Shown: positions 40,069 to 49,956 of the stretch, in pieces | Layout of the letters: each line of letters starts with the position of its first letter | How positions within the stretch are numbered: the first letter of the stretch is position 1 | Position numbers and translations under genes: made by a program | The notes under the pieces: generated by a model | Database searches by the model: none | Told to the model about the DNA's origin: nothing | Seen by the model: the letters and a program-made list of their open reading frames with translations, nothing else | DNA from: Zygosaccharomyces rouxii | Taxonomy: Eukaryota > Ascomycota > Saccharomycetes > Saccharomycetales > Saccharomycetaceae | DNA length: 64,000 nucleotides | Reading direction: 5' to 3' | NCBI RefSeq assembly: GCF_000026365.1 | Contig: NC_012991.1 | Location: 310,001-374,000 of the forward strand

Positions 40069-41610
40069 ATGTCAAGTATATCTGCTGCTGATAGTGCTAA
40101 AGCCCTAGAGTATAAAGATCAAGGTAATGATTTTGTCAAGAAACAAGATTTTATCAAAGCAGCAGAGCTTTACACTAAAGCTATTGAACTAGATGATACT
40201 AAATCAATCTTTTTCTCGAATAGAGCTTTAGCACATTTGAAGCAAGATAATTTTCAACTCTCTCTAAATGATTGTGACAAGGCACTAGAATTAGACTCTA
40301 AAAACATCAAGGCATATCACAGACGTGGTTTATCCTACGTTGGTCTTTTAGAGTTCAAAAAAGCTAGAACTGATTTGAAAACGGTTCTCAAGTCTAAACC
40401 TGGTGATGTTGCAGCTGATAGAGCATTGCAAATTTGTGAGAAATTTATTAGAGAGGAAAGGTTCAAGAAAGCCATTGGTGGTGATGATTCCTACAGTACT
40501 ATAAATTACTGTCAGAGTTTGAGTTTGGACACCTACGATGCTAGTTCAGATTTGTCTAAATATGATGGCCCTAAGTTGGAATTGGAACAGTTGAAAAATG
40601 ATAAAGGTGAACCCGCCGGTGCCATTGTTAAAGATATTAGTCCTGAATTTATTTCTGCAATGGTTAACGATGTTTTCAAAAAGGGTAAAACTATCCCCAA
40701 GAAATATGCAGCAGCCATCGTCTCTCACGCTGATAGATTATTCCGTGAAGAACCCACCATTTTGGAATTATCTAATGTTAAATCTCCTGCCAGTACCATT
40801 TCTGTTTGTGGTGATACTCATGGTCAATTTTATGACGTTTTGAACATTTTCCGCAAATATGGTAAAGTTAATGAAAGGCATACTTATTTGTTTAATGGTG
40901 ATTTCGTCGATCGTGGCTCCTGGTCCTGTGAAGTGGCACTATTATTCTACTGTCTCAAGATTTTGTATCCAAAGAACATTTATTTGAATAGGGGTAATCA
41001 TGAGAGTAACAATATGAATAAAATTTACGGATTCGAAGATGAGTGCAAGTATAAATATTCTCAAAGGTTATTTGACATGTTTTCACAAAGTTTTGAAAGT
41101 TTACCACTAGGCGCAGTGATTAATGATGATTATTTGGTTATGCATGGTGGGTTACCAAGTGATGAAAATTGTACTTTAGAGGACTTGAAAAAGATTAATA
41201 GATTCTCACAACCACCAAAGGAAGGTGCATTTATGGAATTGTTGTGGTCAGATCCATTTGAAGGTAAGGGCTTTGGTCCATCTCAACGTGGGTTGGGATC
41301 TGCCTTTGGTTATGATATTACTGAGAATTTCTTGCGTAAAAACCAACTACGCAAGGTGTTTAGATCTCATGAAGTGAGAATGGGTGGTGTTAAATTCGAA
41401 CATAATGGTAAATTGGTCACCGTTTTCAGTGCTCCTAACTACTGTGATAGCCAAAACAATAAGGGTGCTATTATTCACGTTGTACCAGGTAGAGGTAAGT
41501 TGAATCAAAATGAAAATGATGATGAAGATTTACTGGTGGAAACTTTTGAAGCAGTGGAACATCCTCCAATAAAGCCCATGGCATACTCCCAAGGTGGGTT
41601 AGGCTTTTAA
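40069..41610 (+). CDS. PPT1: Ppt1, PP5-type Ser/Thr protein phosphatase with TPRs
   Basis: From this ATG the protein has 513 residues, the same as S. cerevisiae Ppt1. Three TPRs (about residues 8-125) bind Hsp90; the phosphatase domain has the metal and catalytic motifs GDTHG (248-252), GDFVDRG (277-283) and RGNHE (308-312), and ends near APNYCD. Ppt1 dephosphorylates Hsp90. The ORF is open from 40015, but the 18 upstream residues lack similarity, and MSSISAADSAKALEYKDQGN is the expected start with an AAAATG context. Confidence 0.96.
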   Translation: MSSISAADSAKALEYKDQGNDFVKKQDFIKAAELYTKAIELDDTKSIFFSNRALAHLKQDNFQLSLNDCDKALELDSKNIKAYHRRGLSYVGLLEFKKARTDLKTVLKSKPGDVAADRALQICEKFIREERFKKAIGGDDSYSTINYCQSLSLDTYDASSDLSKYDGPKLELEQLKNDKGEPAGAIVKDISPEFISAMVNDVFKKGKTIPKKYAAAIVSHADRLFREEPTILELSNVKSPASTISVCGDTHGQFYDVLNIFRKYGKVNERHTYLFNGDFVDRGSWSCEVALLFYCLKILYPKNIYLNRGNHESNNMNKIYGFEDECKYKYSQRLFDMFSQSFESLPLGAVINDDYLVMHGGLPSDENCTLEDLKKINRFSQPPKEGAFMELLWSDPFEGKGFGPSQRGLGSAFGYDITENFLRKNQLRKVFRSHEVRMGGVKFEHNGKLVTVFSAPNYCDSQNNKGAIIHVVPGRGKLNQNENDDEDLLVETFEAVEHPPIKPMAYSQGGLGF

Positions 41611-41775
41611 TATCCGTTTGTAATATGTATAATATGGGCATTTTTACATCTAATATCCAATGCATCGAAGTAACATATGTAAATTAATCGAAAACACTGT
41701 AGTTCCCTTGTGAGAGAACTGTATATTCCATGTAAAATAAGGAATATATTGTTTGGAAAAAATTCCAAAAAATAA

Positions 41776-41847
41776 AGCTCATGGCGGGGGTCGAACCCAC
41801 AATCTTCTGATTAGAAGTCAGACGCGTTGCCATTACGCCACACGAGC
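41776..41847 (-). tRNA. tRNA-Arg (TCT)
   Basis: The 72-nt gene starts GCTCGTGTGGCGTAATGGCAA, has anticodon TCT in TGACTTCTAATCA, and T-arm GTGGGTTCGACCCCCGC. The acceptor arms GCTCGTG/CATGAGC pair with one G-T. It is very close to S. cerevisiae tRNA-Arg(UCU). A T6 terminator follows (41767-41772) and TCAACAA lies 7 nt upstream (41855-41861). Confidence 0.97.
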
Positions 41848-42184
41848 TTCCTATTTGTTGAAAAACGAAGAAGATAGATCCCAATACAACATCCTTATAT
41901 TACTTCTAAATGTAAAGTTACATGACAGAGCATACCAAACAAATAAGAAACATACTGTAATTAATGTGTTTGGGGCACTCACAATAACTATAATATATAG
42001 TGGGGTCTTAGATCCGAAATGTAGCTTAACGGAAGAATCCAAGCTTTATAGATCATATAATCAAGTATTGGTGATCTAATCTAAAGTATATCTTGTCCTT
42101 ATGAGTAATTGGACCGTGGTTCATTACACTAAATTTGGTTATTTCTTCATACATTACTATTATACAAAATTTTAGTAGATAGAA
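41848..42184. other. tRNA-Arg to RRP15 intergenic region
   Basis: This 337-bp AT-rich interval carries the tRNA 5' flank and the RRP15 3' end. A 108-codon ORF (41753-42079) crosses the tRNA gene and is spurious. Nothing else is visible. Confidence 0.45.
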
Positions 42185-42946
42185 TTATTCATCATCACCA
42201 GCAGCTTTCACCATATCCAAGAATTTTTCTTTAGACAGATCAACCAATCTTTGTTTCTTTTCCTGTTGACCAAAACCTGTCACAGTCTTAGAATCTCTTT
42301 CAGTATTAACTTGCGTGGAAAGTATCGCATTAAACAATTTGACAGCACCTTTCCTAGCAATTTTCTTTAATCTGGCTTCTTTTTCAAGTACGTCTCTAAT
42401 TTCTTCACCGGTTTTCTCTCCAGAGTCATCAGTTACCTTGGGGATAACATCCTTCCTTCTAACCTTATTCAATTTCTTCTTCTTTTCGACTAATAATGCC
42501 CTTTTAGCTTGTCTTTCCAATTTATCAGAGTCACTCTTCTTCAAAATTTTCTTATTTCTTGCCATGATAGGATCATCCCTATCGTAAGCTTTCAAATGTG
42601 ACGACAAGATTGCACTCATAGCACTAGAAAACCCTGCAGATCCATCATCGTGCTTGCTCATCTTCGATTTCTTCTTGCGAGGAAAATCATCACCTTCTTC
42701 CTCTTCTTCTTCTGCTTCTTCTTCTTCGTCATCTTCGTTGTCATCTTCGTTGTCATCTTCACTGGATGGCTCCTCTATCTCAGCATTGTCGCTTCCACTT
42801 GCTTCATCTGCAGACTCATCACCTATATCTTCGCTATTATCACCATTATCACTCGGACTTTCAGCTTCTACTTGTTCCTCAACCGATTTCTCCTCTGGCT
42901 TTTCGGATTCAGCAAATCTGACACTTCTAGTACGTTTAGAAGCCAT
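42185..42946 (-). CDS. RRP15: Rrp15, 60S pre-ribosome factor
   Basis: The 253-residue product has a long acidic region (about residues 15-90, [14 protein letters not shown]) followed by the conserved Rrp15p domain: [24 protein letters not shown], then the coiled, basic RRKDVIPKV and [13 protein letters not shown]. Rrp15 is a nucleolar component of early 60S precursors needed for ITS1/ITS2 processing. Length equals that of S. cerevisiae (250). PAC and RRPE elements upstream fit. It lies between PPT1 and KAR3 as expected from YPR143W and YPR141C. Confidence 0.93.
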   Translation of the reverse strand: MASKRTRSVRFAESEKPEEKSVEEQVEAESPSDNGDNSEDIGDESADEASGSDNAEIEEPSSEDDNEDDNEDDEEEEAEEEEEEGDDFPRKKKSKMSKHDDGSAGFSSAMSAILSSHLKAYDRDDPIMARNKKILKKSDSDKLERQAKRALLVEKKKKLNKVRRKDVIPKVTDDSGEKTGEEIRDVLEKEARLKKIARKGAVKLFNAILSTQVNTERDSKTVTGFGQQEKKQRLVDLSKEKFLDMVKAAGDDE

Positions 42947-43282
42947 TGTGAGCTTTCTAACAAACTACTTTATGTCTCTTGTTAGTCTTCAATCCTAGTA
43001 TTTTACTAGCTCATCGCGGGCATCTTGAAAGATATACTGAAATTTTTCACGAGTGACAGGGTAATACACGATCTTCCCGTTAATCAATATAAACAAAGAG
43101 AACCAGTCACACTATAATCGACTTTGAAACAGATCCTTAACCAACGGAGCTTTCGATCATTTTTAGAGGATCGAATGCATATCCTGAGGCTCTCAAGGTC
43201 TCCATACATATATATAATTTGATAGATTAGGCTTTAGAGTTGGTAATTGTTAGTGGAAACAATATATATCCACGCGGCAATC
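42947..43282. other. Divergent RRP15/KAR3 promoter region
   Basis: The 336-bp region contains the PAC/RRPE pair close to RRP15 and a TATATATATAA element at about 43208-43218, some 65 bp before KAR3. No extra gene is seen. Confidence 0.55.
43010..43048. promoter_or_regulatory. PAC and RRPE pair upstream of RRP15
   Basis: CTCATCGC (43010-43017) is a PAC box in the orientation facing RRP15, and TGAAATTTTTC (43038-43048) is RRPE-like, 20 bp away. The pair lies 65-100 bp upstream of RRP15, typical of ribosome-biogenesis genes. Confidence 0.75.
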
Positions 43283-45478
43283 ATGAACGGTATTCCTACG
43301 ACGCCAACAAGAGTTAGAAGCAGTGGTAGTTCTATTCCATCACCGAAATTAAATGGATCTTCTCCCAAAAGTTATAAACGTCGAAATGATTCAACAACGC
43401 CGCCAGGATCTTATTCACCAGTGGAACAGCAGAATAATCACGATAATAATAATGATAATAATAATAATAATAATAGTAAGAACCAAACTATTTCTAGGGG
43501 AGCCACGGGTACATCTTACAGGAGCAATTTCCATCTGACTTCCTTTTACAAAGAAAATATTCGTGATTTGAATCAGTTACAAGATAGCCTTTTCCAAAAG
43601 AAAGCACAAATGGATGTTCTGCTAGATGAATTGAGTGAATGTAATGGAAAGTACAAAAATATAGAATTTAAATGGGAGGATTTAAAGGAGGAAAGATCAT
43701 TGAAAAATCAGCAGATGAATTTGAAAAATAATGAACTGGCTAGATTGAAGGAGGAATTGGTAACTAAAAATGGATTTTTAGAACAAGGTCATCAATTACA
43801 TTTACAACAGTTGAGAGCCAAAAATGATGCAGATATCAACAAGATGGAAAATGAATATAGGGTTCAATTGGAAAGGTTAAAGTTTGCCAAGGTTAAAAAA
43901 TTTGAAAATGAAAGGAATTCTCTATTAGATAAAGTGGAGGAAGTGAGAAATAATATAATTACCAATGAGACAAATTTACAGAACATGCTTAGGGAATGTG
44001 AGACCAATCATTATAGAGCTAAGGAAAATTGGTTACAAGATTATCAAAAGAACTGGAAAGAAAATGTTCAGATGAATGAAAATTTCTCTAACGATGTGAC
44101 GGTATTGGGTCAACAGATTAAGACTGTTTTGGAACCACAGTGCAATGAGAAAATGCAAGAAGTAGCAGCATTAAGAGGTAAATTGCAAAATTTGCAAAAT
44201 TCTTTAAAACAAAGACAAGATGATACTCAAAGTATGAAAAGACAAATTGATGAAATCAAGGGGAAAACAGTACAAACAAAGAGGAAAAGACAAGAGTTAC
44301 ATGACTATATCCATAATACAAAGAGTGAATTACAACAAATTGATGAAATTCTAATTAAAGAGGAAACTATGCGCCGATCATTACATAATGAATTACAGGA
44401 ATTGAGAGGAAATATAAGAGTTTTCTGTAGGATAAGACCTCCTTTAAAATATGAAAATCCAAATACGGCCCATCTCACGGTGAATAAATTTGATGATGAA
44501 AATGGTTGTCAGACGATGGAAATTGTAAAATCTAATAATACAGGTAATTCTATTCCACAGAATTTTAAATTTGATAGAATATTTGATCAAAACGAAACTA
44601 ATGAAAACGTATTTGAAGAAATTGGTCAATTGGTACAAAGTTCCTTAGATGGTTATAATGTTTGCATATTTGCCTATGGACAGACGGGGTCAGGTAAGAC
44701 TTATACAATGCTCAATCCACGTAATGGTATTATACCCGCTACAATTAGTCACATTTTCAGCTGGATCGAAAACTTGAAAGAAAGAGGTTGGAATTATGAA
44801 ATCAATTGTCAATTCATTGAAATTTATAATGAAAATATTGCGGATCTACTGCGAAGTGATCAAGATGATATCCAAGCAAATGCTAAACATGAGATTAGAC
44901 ATAACCAGGAAACTAACACAACTACTGTTACCAATGTAACACTGTGTCCGTTGAACTCTGAAGAACAGGTGGACGGTTTATTGAGGAAAGCCAATCGACT
45001 GAGATCTACGGCATCGACATCAGCAAATGAAAGATCATCTAGATCTCACAGCGTATTCATAATTTTCCTCAAAGGTTCTAATCACTTGACAGGTGAACAA
45101 TCTGATGGAATTCTCAATTTGGTCGATCTGGCGGGTTCAGAAAGGATCAATTCTTCTCAAGTGCTAGGTGAGCGCCTGAGAGAAACACAAAATATTAACA
45201 AATCTTTGAGTTGCTTGGGGGATGTAGTGCATGCCCTTGGTAGTAACGATGCAGCTAAAAGGCATATTCCTTTTAGAAATTCCAAATTAACATATTTGTT
45301 GCAGTATTCGTTGACAGGTAATTCCAAAACTTTGATGTTCGTCAACATATCCGCTTGTGAAAGTCATCTTAACGAGACTTTGAACTCATTAAGGTTTGCA
45401 TCTAAGGTAAACTCAACGAAAATGATCGCCAGAGATTCTTATGGGTTTCGTAACGAAAATGCTATAATAAATGTCTAA
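43283..45478 (+). CDS. KAR3: Kar3, kinesin-14 motor
   Basis: From this ATG the protein has 731 residues. The order is a disordered head (with Asn run NNNNNNSKN), a coiled-coil stalk (about 95-370), the neck ELQELRGNIRVFCRIRP, and a C-terminal motor with P-loop GQTGSGKT (466-473), switch I NERSSRSHS and switch II VDLAGSER. Minus-end-directed Kar3 acts in karyogamy, spindle function and spore meiosis with Cik1 or Vik1. The frame is open from 43247, but MNGIPTTPTRVRSS matches the family start. A GATAAT-type repeat (about 43440-43473) encodes the Asn run. Confidence 0.97.
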   Translation: MNGIPTTPTRVRSSGSSIPSPKLNGSSPKSYKRRNDSTTPPGSYSPVEQQNNHDNNNDNNNNNNSKNQTISRGATGTSYRSNFHLTSFYKENIRDLNQLQDSLFQKKAQMDVLLDELSECNGKYKNIEFKWEDLKEERSLKNQQMNLKNNELARLKEELVTKNGFLEQGHQLHLQQLRAKNDADINKMENEYRVQLERLKFAKVKKFENERNSLLDKVEEVRNNIITNETNLQNMLRECETNHYRAKENWLQDYQKNWKENVQMNENFSNDVTVLGQQIKTVLEPQCNEKMQEVAALRGKLQNLQNSLKQRQDDTQSMKRQIDEIKGKTVQTKRKRQELHDYIHNTKSELQQIDEILIKEETMRRSLHNELQELRGNIRVFCRIRPPLKYENPNTAHLTVNKFDDENGCQTMEIVKSNNTGNSIPQNFKFDRIFDQNETNENVFEEIGQLVQSSLDGYNVCIFAYGQTGSGKTYTMLNPRNGIIPATISHIFSWIENLKERGWNYEINCQFIEIYNENIADLLRSDQDDIQANAKHEIRHNQETNTTTVTNVTLCPLNSEEQVDGLLRKANRLRSTASTSANERSSRSHSVFIIFLKGSNHLTGEQSDGILNLVDLAGSERINSSQVLGERLRETQNINKSLSCLGDVVHALGSNDAAKRHIPFRNSKLTYLLQYSLTGNSKTLMFVNISACESHLNETLNSLRFASKVNSTKMIARDSYGFRNENAIINV

Positions 45479-45580
45479 GTACAAGAGTAAATATAAGGAT
45501 AGGAAAAAGGGAGGAACGTGATCCTCTTAATAATAATATCCCAATTAATTAGGAAAGGTGGGAATTAGAGATAACATGTT

Positions 45581-46777
45581 TTAAGAATTCTTCTTATTAT
45601 TGGTGTCATCATTTGTATTATTATTATTCTCAGGCAAATAGCTCTGAAGTCTTCTGATTGCCCAGTTCAAACCAATGAATCTAACATCCGGATCCGAATC
45701 ACCTTCAGTGGCAGTGTAGTTTTTCCACCATGACGGCGATTCAAATCTTGGGTCTTCCTTAGGAAAATTACGTTGTTCATGGCGTATCTTTGCAATGTGA
45801 TTTCTAAGTTCTGCTGCCACTGCACTTCTTAAACCTTGAGCTTCTTTACCTTCTATCAATTCTGGCGATAGATCTGTTGGATGTTCAGGATCATGGTATT
45901 TTTCTACTAACTTTTTCCATTCCTGACGATAACCCTCGATAATGGAATCTTCAATTGGATCACCAATTGTGACATTAATTTCAGCTCCAAAGTTGGCAGG
46001 TAAATATCTTTTAATCATTGTCCCCGCAGTTTCTTCCGAAGCCACTTTTTCAAAACCAGTAGTGAAAATTGGTACAACGATTGGCGCTACTGTGGATTCC
46101 AGAATCATTCTAGACACCCCCCACTTGAAATATCTCATGGAATTGCTAAAGGGTGGGTGTAACTGTAGGACAAAACCTTCAGGGTATACATGCATCCAAG
46201 CTGGACGTGACCTTTTGACAGGTGGAAAATAGTTTTCTTTTGCTTTTTTAGCCATGTTGATCACTGCTTCGGCAGGCTTGCTCACCTTTTCACTAGGTGG
46301 GAACCATTCTAAATCCATAGTATCATCAGGACTTAATAACCTAACGGCAGCATCTATGGAGCCTTGGAAGGGGCTAGCTCCAAATCTTTCGGTAGAAAGT
46401 ACCTTTCCTAGTGAGAAAAAGGTTCCAAAGACCTTATTCTGGAAACAAACGTTACGGGCGCCTAAACACCATCTTATAGTATCCACATCTCTATAAATTC
46501 TCCAGGGAAATACAGCCCATAAAAATGGATCATCTACACAGGACATGTGATTCATAACTGTTAATAACCCTCTGTTTTCATCCTTACTTCTATCGATCGC
46601 CCTTTCTAATTTGTTAAAATGGTTTAACTCGACATTATAGAACGCCTTTAGTATAAGTTTCGAGAGACCTATAGTAGCAAGACAGGTACCATGAGAGAAA
46701 AATTGCCAAGCGGAACTTCTCCTTGGATATTGGGCTAAAAAATCATCACCTCGACTTAATACATCCGGTAGAGACAT
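45581..46777 (-). CDS. TAZ1: Tafazzin, cardiolipin-remodelling transacylase
   Basis: From this ATG the protein has 398 residues (381 in S. cerevisiae). The acyltransferase HX4D motif NHMSCVDD lies near residue 77, and the following blocks WCLGARNVCFQNK, LGKVLSTERFG and MHVYPEGFVLQ are the tafazzin signatures. It moves acyl chains between phospholipids and cardiolipin on mitochondrial membranes facing the intermembrane space. The ORF extends upstream to an ATG at 46852 (25 more residues); I prefer MSLPDVLSRGDDFLAQYPRRS, which matches the family start. A second acyltransferase, LOA1, is divergent to it. Confidence 0.94.
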   Translation of the reverse strand: MSLPDVLSRGDDFLAQYPRRSSAWQFFSHGTCLATIGLSKLILKAFYNVELNHFNKLERAIDRSKDENRGLLTVMNHMSCVDDPFLWAVFPWRIYRDVDTIRWCLGARNVCFQNKVFGTFFSLGKVLSTERFGASPFQGSIDAAVRLLSPDDTMDLEWFPPSEKVSKPAEAVINMAKKAKENYFPPVKRSRPAWMHVYPEGFVLQLHPPFSNSMRYFKWGVSRMILESTVAPIVVPIFTTGFEKVASEETAGTMIKRYLPANFGAEINVTIGDPIEDSIIEGYRQEWKKLVEKYHDPEHPTDLSPELIEGKEAQGLRSAVAAELRNHIAKIRHEQRNFPKEDPRFESPSWWKNYTATEGDSDPDVRFIGLNWAIRRLQSYLPENNNNTNDDTNNKKNS

Positions 46778-46997
46778 CACTGTGAGATCCTGATAAAGAG
46801 GCCGATTGACATTAGCGATTATCGAACATCCTAAATTTCGCTTCAGGCTCATAAATTTTTTCTTACCATTTATGAATCAAAGCGTAATTCGGCCCTTGCT
46901 TGTGAAGAGAAAAATAAAGTGAAATAAAGGAAGGAAAGTAGGAATTCAAGGCTCATCTCATTACCAATCCACCGGAGACAAATACGAGAAATCTATT

Positions 46998-47870
46998 ATG
47001 GAAAAGTACACTAGTTGGAGGGATAAAGGTACTGGTATAGCACCATTTCTACCTCCACCCGTTAGTAATCCGGGATTTGGTACATTGCTTCTACAAACCC
47101 TACTGTTTGCCGTTAAGCTCGTAATTTTGCTCCCTCTACTGATCACATATGGAGTTAGCAATTCCAAATCAGTTTTGGGTTGGATATTGGGCTTTCTTTT
47201 CGGATGGAAACTAGATGTCACTGTGCAAGGTGTGAAAAGGCGGGATCTGGGAAACCTTAGAAATTATCCTCAAAAGGGCAAGTTGTACCTTTGTAATAGC
47301 ACATCGGCCTTAGATGCACTCGCACTTGATATGATTTCCCAAGGTCCATCGTGCTTTCTGGTTCCACAAGACCATACTATTTTCAAAATGAATAAAAATC
47401 AATATTTTGAATTCGCCCAAACTGGATCTTTAGACGCTAGTAGATTTGGACATGAAGTAGGTAACATTAGACAATTGAAAAATACCGTTAATTTCATGTT
47501 TCTTGAAGGAACATGTTCTAATGGGAAAAGTGTACTTCCCTTTGCTCTCAATGAAACTGAATTGTTAGAATTTCTGCAATTGCCAGAGACGGATAGAAGT
47601 GCCACATTGCAATCGATTCAATTGAAAATCAATGGTTCATTGGTAACACCGTTGAAAGTTAACAAATTCAAATACTTGGTCACAATGTATACGAGGGGAG
47701 TTCATTTCAAGATTAAATTGAACGAACCCCAAAAATTGGTACCATTAGAAGGATTGAGAGCATCATTAAATGACAATAACAAATTCAAGCTAGTCTCGCG
47801 AACATTAAATGTTGAGTCGAAGAGAAGATTCGTGCAAGAATATAGTTCTAAATCTTCTTATAGACGTTAA
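46998..47870 (+). CDS. LOA1: Loa1, lysophosphatidic acid:oleoyl-CoA acyltransferase
   Basis: The 290-residue protein (300 in S. cerevisiae) starts MEKYTSWRDKGTGIAPFLPP, the conserved N-terminus of the family. A hydrophobic segment at about residues 31-50 is followed by the acyltransferase core; the first motif reads CNSTSALDAL instead of HX4D, as is known for this group, and FLEGTCSNGKSVLPF is the glycerolipid-binding block. Loa1/Vps66 makes phosphatidic acid on ER and lipid droplets. Its stop codon overlaps that of the convergent next gene by 4 nt. Confidence 0.93.
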   Translation: MEKYTSWRDKGTGIAPFLPPPVSNPGFGTLLLQTLLFAVKLVILLPLLITYGVSNSKSVLGWILGFLFGWKLDVTVQGVKRRDLGNLRNYPQKGKLYLCNSTSALDALALDMISQGPSCFLVPQDHTIFKMNKNQYFEFAQTGSLDASRFGHEVGNIRQLKNTVNFMFLEGTCSNGKSVLPFALNETELLEFLQLPETDRSATLQSIQLKINGSLVTPLKVNKFKYLVTMYTRGVHFKIKLNEPQKLVPLEGLRASLNDNNKFKLVSRTLNVESKRRFVQEYSSKSSYRR

Positions 47871-49033
47871 TAGTACCTGCCGCCAGAACTCGATTCAGGT
47901 TTTGGTGCCAATTTGCACGTCCGTTGATCAAATGACCAGTTTTCAAACTGTATATCTGGTGCCTTCCCTTGAGGAAACAATTTGCGTAGATTTGACTCTT
48001 CATCCTCTACGGATTTGAAGTTTACCTTGTCATTTGTTTGACGATACCTATACCTTAAGAGAAAGATCAATGGTAGTAGGAAATCGTCTAAAGTCTCCTG
48101 TAAAAGCGGTAAAAGATTTTGATCTTTATCTTTTCGAAACCATGGAACAGTGCTGGATCCGGTGCCAGGGTGGAATGGTTTCTTCTGCAATGCATTCTTT
48201 AACCTGTCCCTTTTCCTATTTCTTGACAACAATGGATCGCTGAGTTGAGATTTATTTACAATCTTGGAAATGTAATAAACTGATCGTTCAATCATTCCTA
48301 TAGCCACACCTGTCTCGTCCTTATTGTATTCATCTAGAGACAACAATAGGAAACTCAAACTGTTCAAATACGCAAATAAGGAATTATTGATGATTGTACC
48401 ACGATTGCATTTCAAAGCTGTATCGAGACATCCAATAACGAGCTTCGAATAGAGTACACTGTTGGCAGCTAAATCTTTCAAATCCTGCTCTTGAAAATCT
48501 AACACTGCATCCCTTTGGTCCTTATACATTTTTGTCCTCAATTTGGAGAGAGATAGGACAACAATTCCAATTTGTTGTAAAAGCTTCAATTCGGCTATCA
48601 TGTCTTCCACCAAAGAACACATCGACTGCTCATCAGCGATGGCCGCCGATGATAGGATCCAATTTAAAGCAAATTGTAATAAACCTAACCCTTTACGTAA
48701 ATAGCTACCACCGGTTGACCAGGCACCATCTGTTCTTTCCGATCCATAAGCTCCTTGCATTACATCCAATGAAACCTCTCTGTAGAAGAAAGCAATATCC
48801 ACAAGGCAAATAATCAATTCTTGGTTTAATATTTCGCTAGAGTCATCATGATACAATATACCACAGAGGGAGGAACTGTAATCTAATAGAACGTCAATAC
48901 GTGCTAAGAAATCTAAATGCCCTTCTAGTTTGTTCACAGAGGTAACGCTATTCTCTCTTTGATTCAATACATTGGGCGGCAGCGCATTTTGCAATGTCTC
49001 TAATTCTGGGAATCTCAGGGGCAATTCAACCAT
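47867..49033 (-). CDS. PalC/YGR122W-type Bro1-domain protein
   Basis: The 388-residue protein resembles S. cerevisiae YGR122W (402 residues), a Bro1-domain protein related to fungal PalC and needed for Rim101 processing in response to alkaline pH via ESCRT-III. The N-terminal half has the Bro1-like helical pattern (ICLVDIAFFYREVSLDVMQGAYG, GGSYLRKGLGLLQFALNWIL), and the C-terminus ends FENWSFDQRTCKLAPKPESSSGGRYY. On its strand an uninterrupted T21 tract lies 11 nt upstream of the ATG. The start Met is followed by VELPLRFPELETLQ, typical of the family. Confidence 0.85.
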   Translation of the reverse strand: MVELPLRFPELETLQNALPPNVLNQRENSVTSVNKLEGHLDFLARIDVLLDYSSSLCGILYHDDSSEILNQELIICLVDIAFFYREVSLDVMQGAYGSERTDGAWSTGGSYLRKGLGLLQFALNWILSSAAIADEQSMCSLVEDMIAELKLLQQIGIVVLSLSKLRTKMYKDQRDAVLDFQEQDLKDLAANSVLYSKLVIGCLDTALKCNRGTIINNSLFAYLNSLSFLLLSLDEYNKDETGVAIGMIERSVYYISKIVNKSQLSDPLLSRNRKRDRLKNALQKKPFHPGTGSSTVPWFRKDKDQNLLPLLQETLDDFLLPLIFLLRYRYRQTNDKVNFKSVEDEESNLRKLFPQGKAPDIQFENWSFDQRTCKLAPKPESSSGGRYY

Positions 49034-49956
49034 GGGTGAGAATAAAAAAAAAAAAAAAAAAAAGGGTTGTATTTATCCTACTAGGTTCAGTTTCATCCAG
49101 TATCTTTTACAAGATGATAAACTGTCTATTATCGTTTTATGTTTATTTCTTACTGTTTGAGTGTTATGGAGTTGGATAAGGACGTTGCAACGGCTTCAGC
49201 CGCCGTCATGATAGTCAGAATTTACCCGGACATAGAGAATATTGAACGACAAAGGCGCTTAAATATTGGATTAGTGGTATTACCGCGTTGAATATCTCGA
49301 TATTATGATAATACGATTCCCGGCTTTTTTTCTTGCATATGTACGTGTTTATATTTTTATTTTTGACCTGGTATTTATACATTTTGTAGATGTAGTCGCT
49401 CATTCAGCACTGGAAAACGAGAATACATTGTAAATAGATATAATGATTTTTGTACTATTTCTCAACCACCCAAGTTTTTAATTGTTGTTTGGGCATTAAC
49501 AGGTCCTAAGACATATAAGTCTATTTTGGCTTCTTGCGTTACACTACGAGCATGTCAGATCCAATCGAATACTTAATCGCTATAGTGTTTGAACAATATA
49601 TACAAGCCTTAGATCTGACGAAGACGTGAGAGATAGTAAAGCTAAATTATGATTCTGAGTACTCACTAAGCTCGACTGTACATGTTGTCGTTATCAGAGT
49701 GTCACTAGCTGTTATGTCGATCTATGTTTCAGCCGCTTTTGACCACTAAAAACTTTGAAGTATGATACAGCCTTTGGATGGATGTTACAATTGACCTGTA
49801 TATAACAGGGTCTGATGACCCTGTTAGACCAATTTTCCTATAGATAAAATGAACAAAAAGCATGATAGTGTCATAGTCTCGATGAAATATTATCGCCTAT
49901 GAATTATGCGGTGGACTAGTATGACTGATTAAATCTCTCTTTCAACAAGTGTATCT
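49034..49956. other. PalC-type gene to tRNA-Leu intergenic region
   Basis: This 923-bp region starts with the 21-A run (49044-49064, + strand) beside the gene start. It contains a perfect 10-bp-arm hairpin at 49803-49826 and the tRNA-Leu initiator TCAACAA at 49942-49948. No ORF of note. I considered an LTR from 49683 to 49946 and rejected it. Confidence 0.5.
49803..49826. repeat. Inverted repeat TAACAGGGTC-TGAT-GACCCTGTTA
   Basis: Perfect 10-bp arms flank a 4-base spacer. It lies about 130 bp upstream of tRNA-Leu in a region without other features. It could be a dimeric factor site, a hairpin in a non-coding transcript or a relic. Confidence 0.75.

Noticed and set aside
41753..42079. 108-codon ORF across tRNA-Arg
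   Set aside because: It overlaps a tRNA gene and has no gene-like features.
46778..46852. 25-residue N-terminal extension of TAZ1
   Set aside because: Family alignment from memory places the start at MSLPDVLSRGDD; the extension has no counterpart, though it could be an alternative start.
49683..49946. Possible solo LTR (TGTTG...CAACA) just upstream of tRNA-Leu
   Set aside because: The CAACA end is the Pol III initiator motif TCAACAA found at the same place before tRNA-Ile and tRNA-Arg, and the flanks show no target-site duplication.
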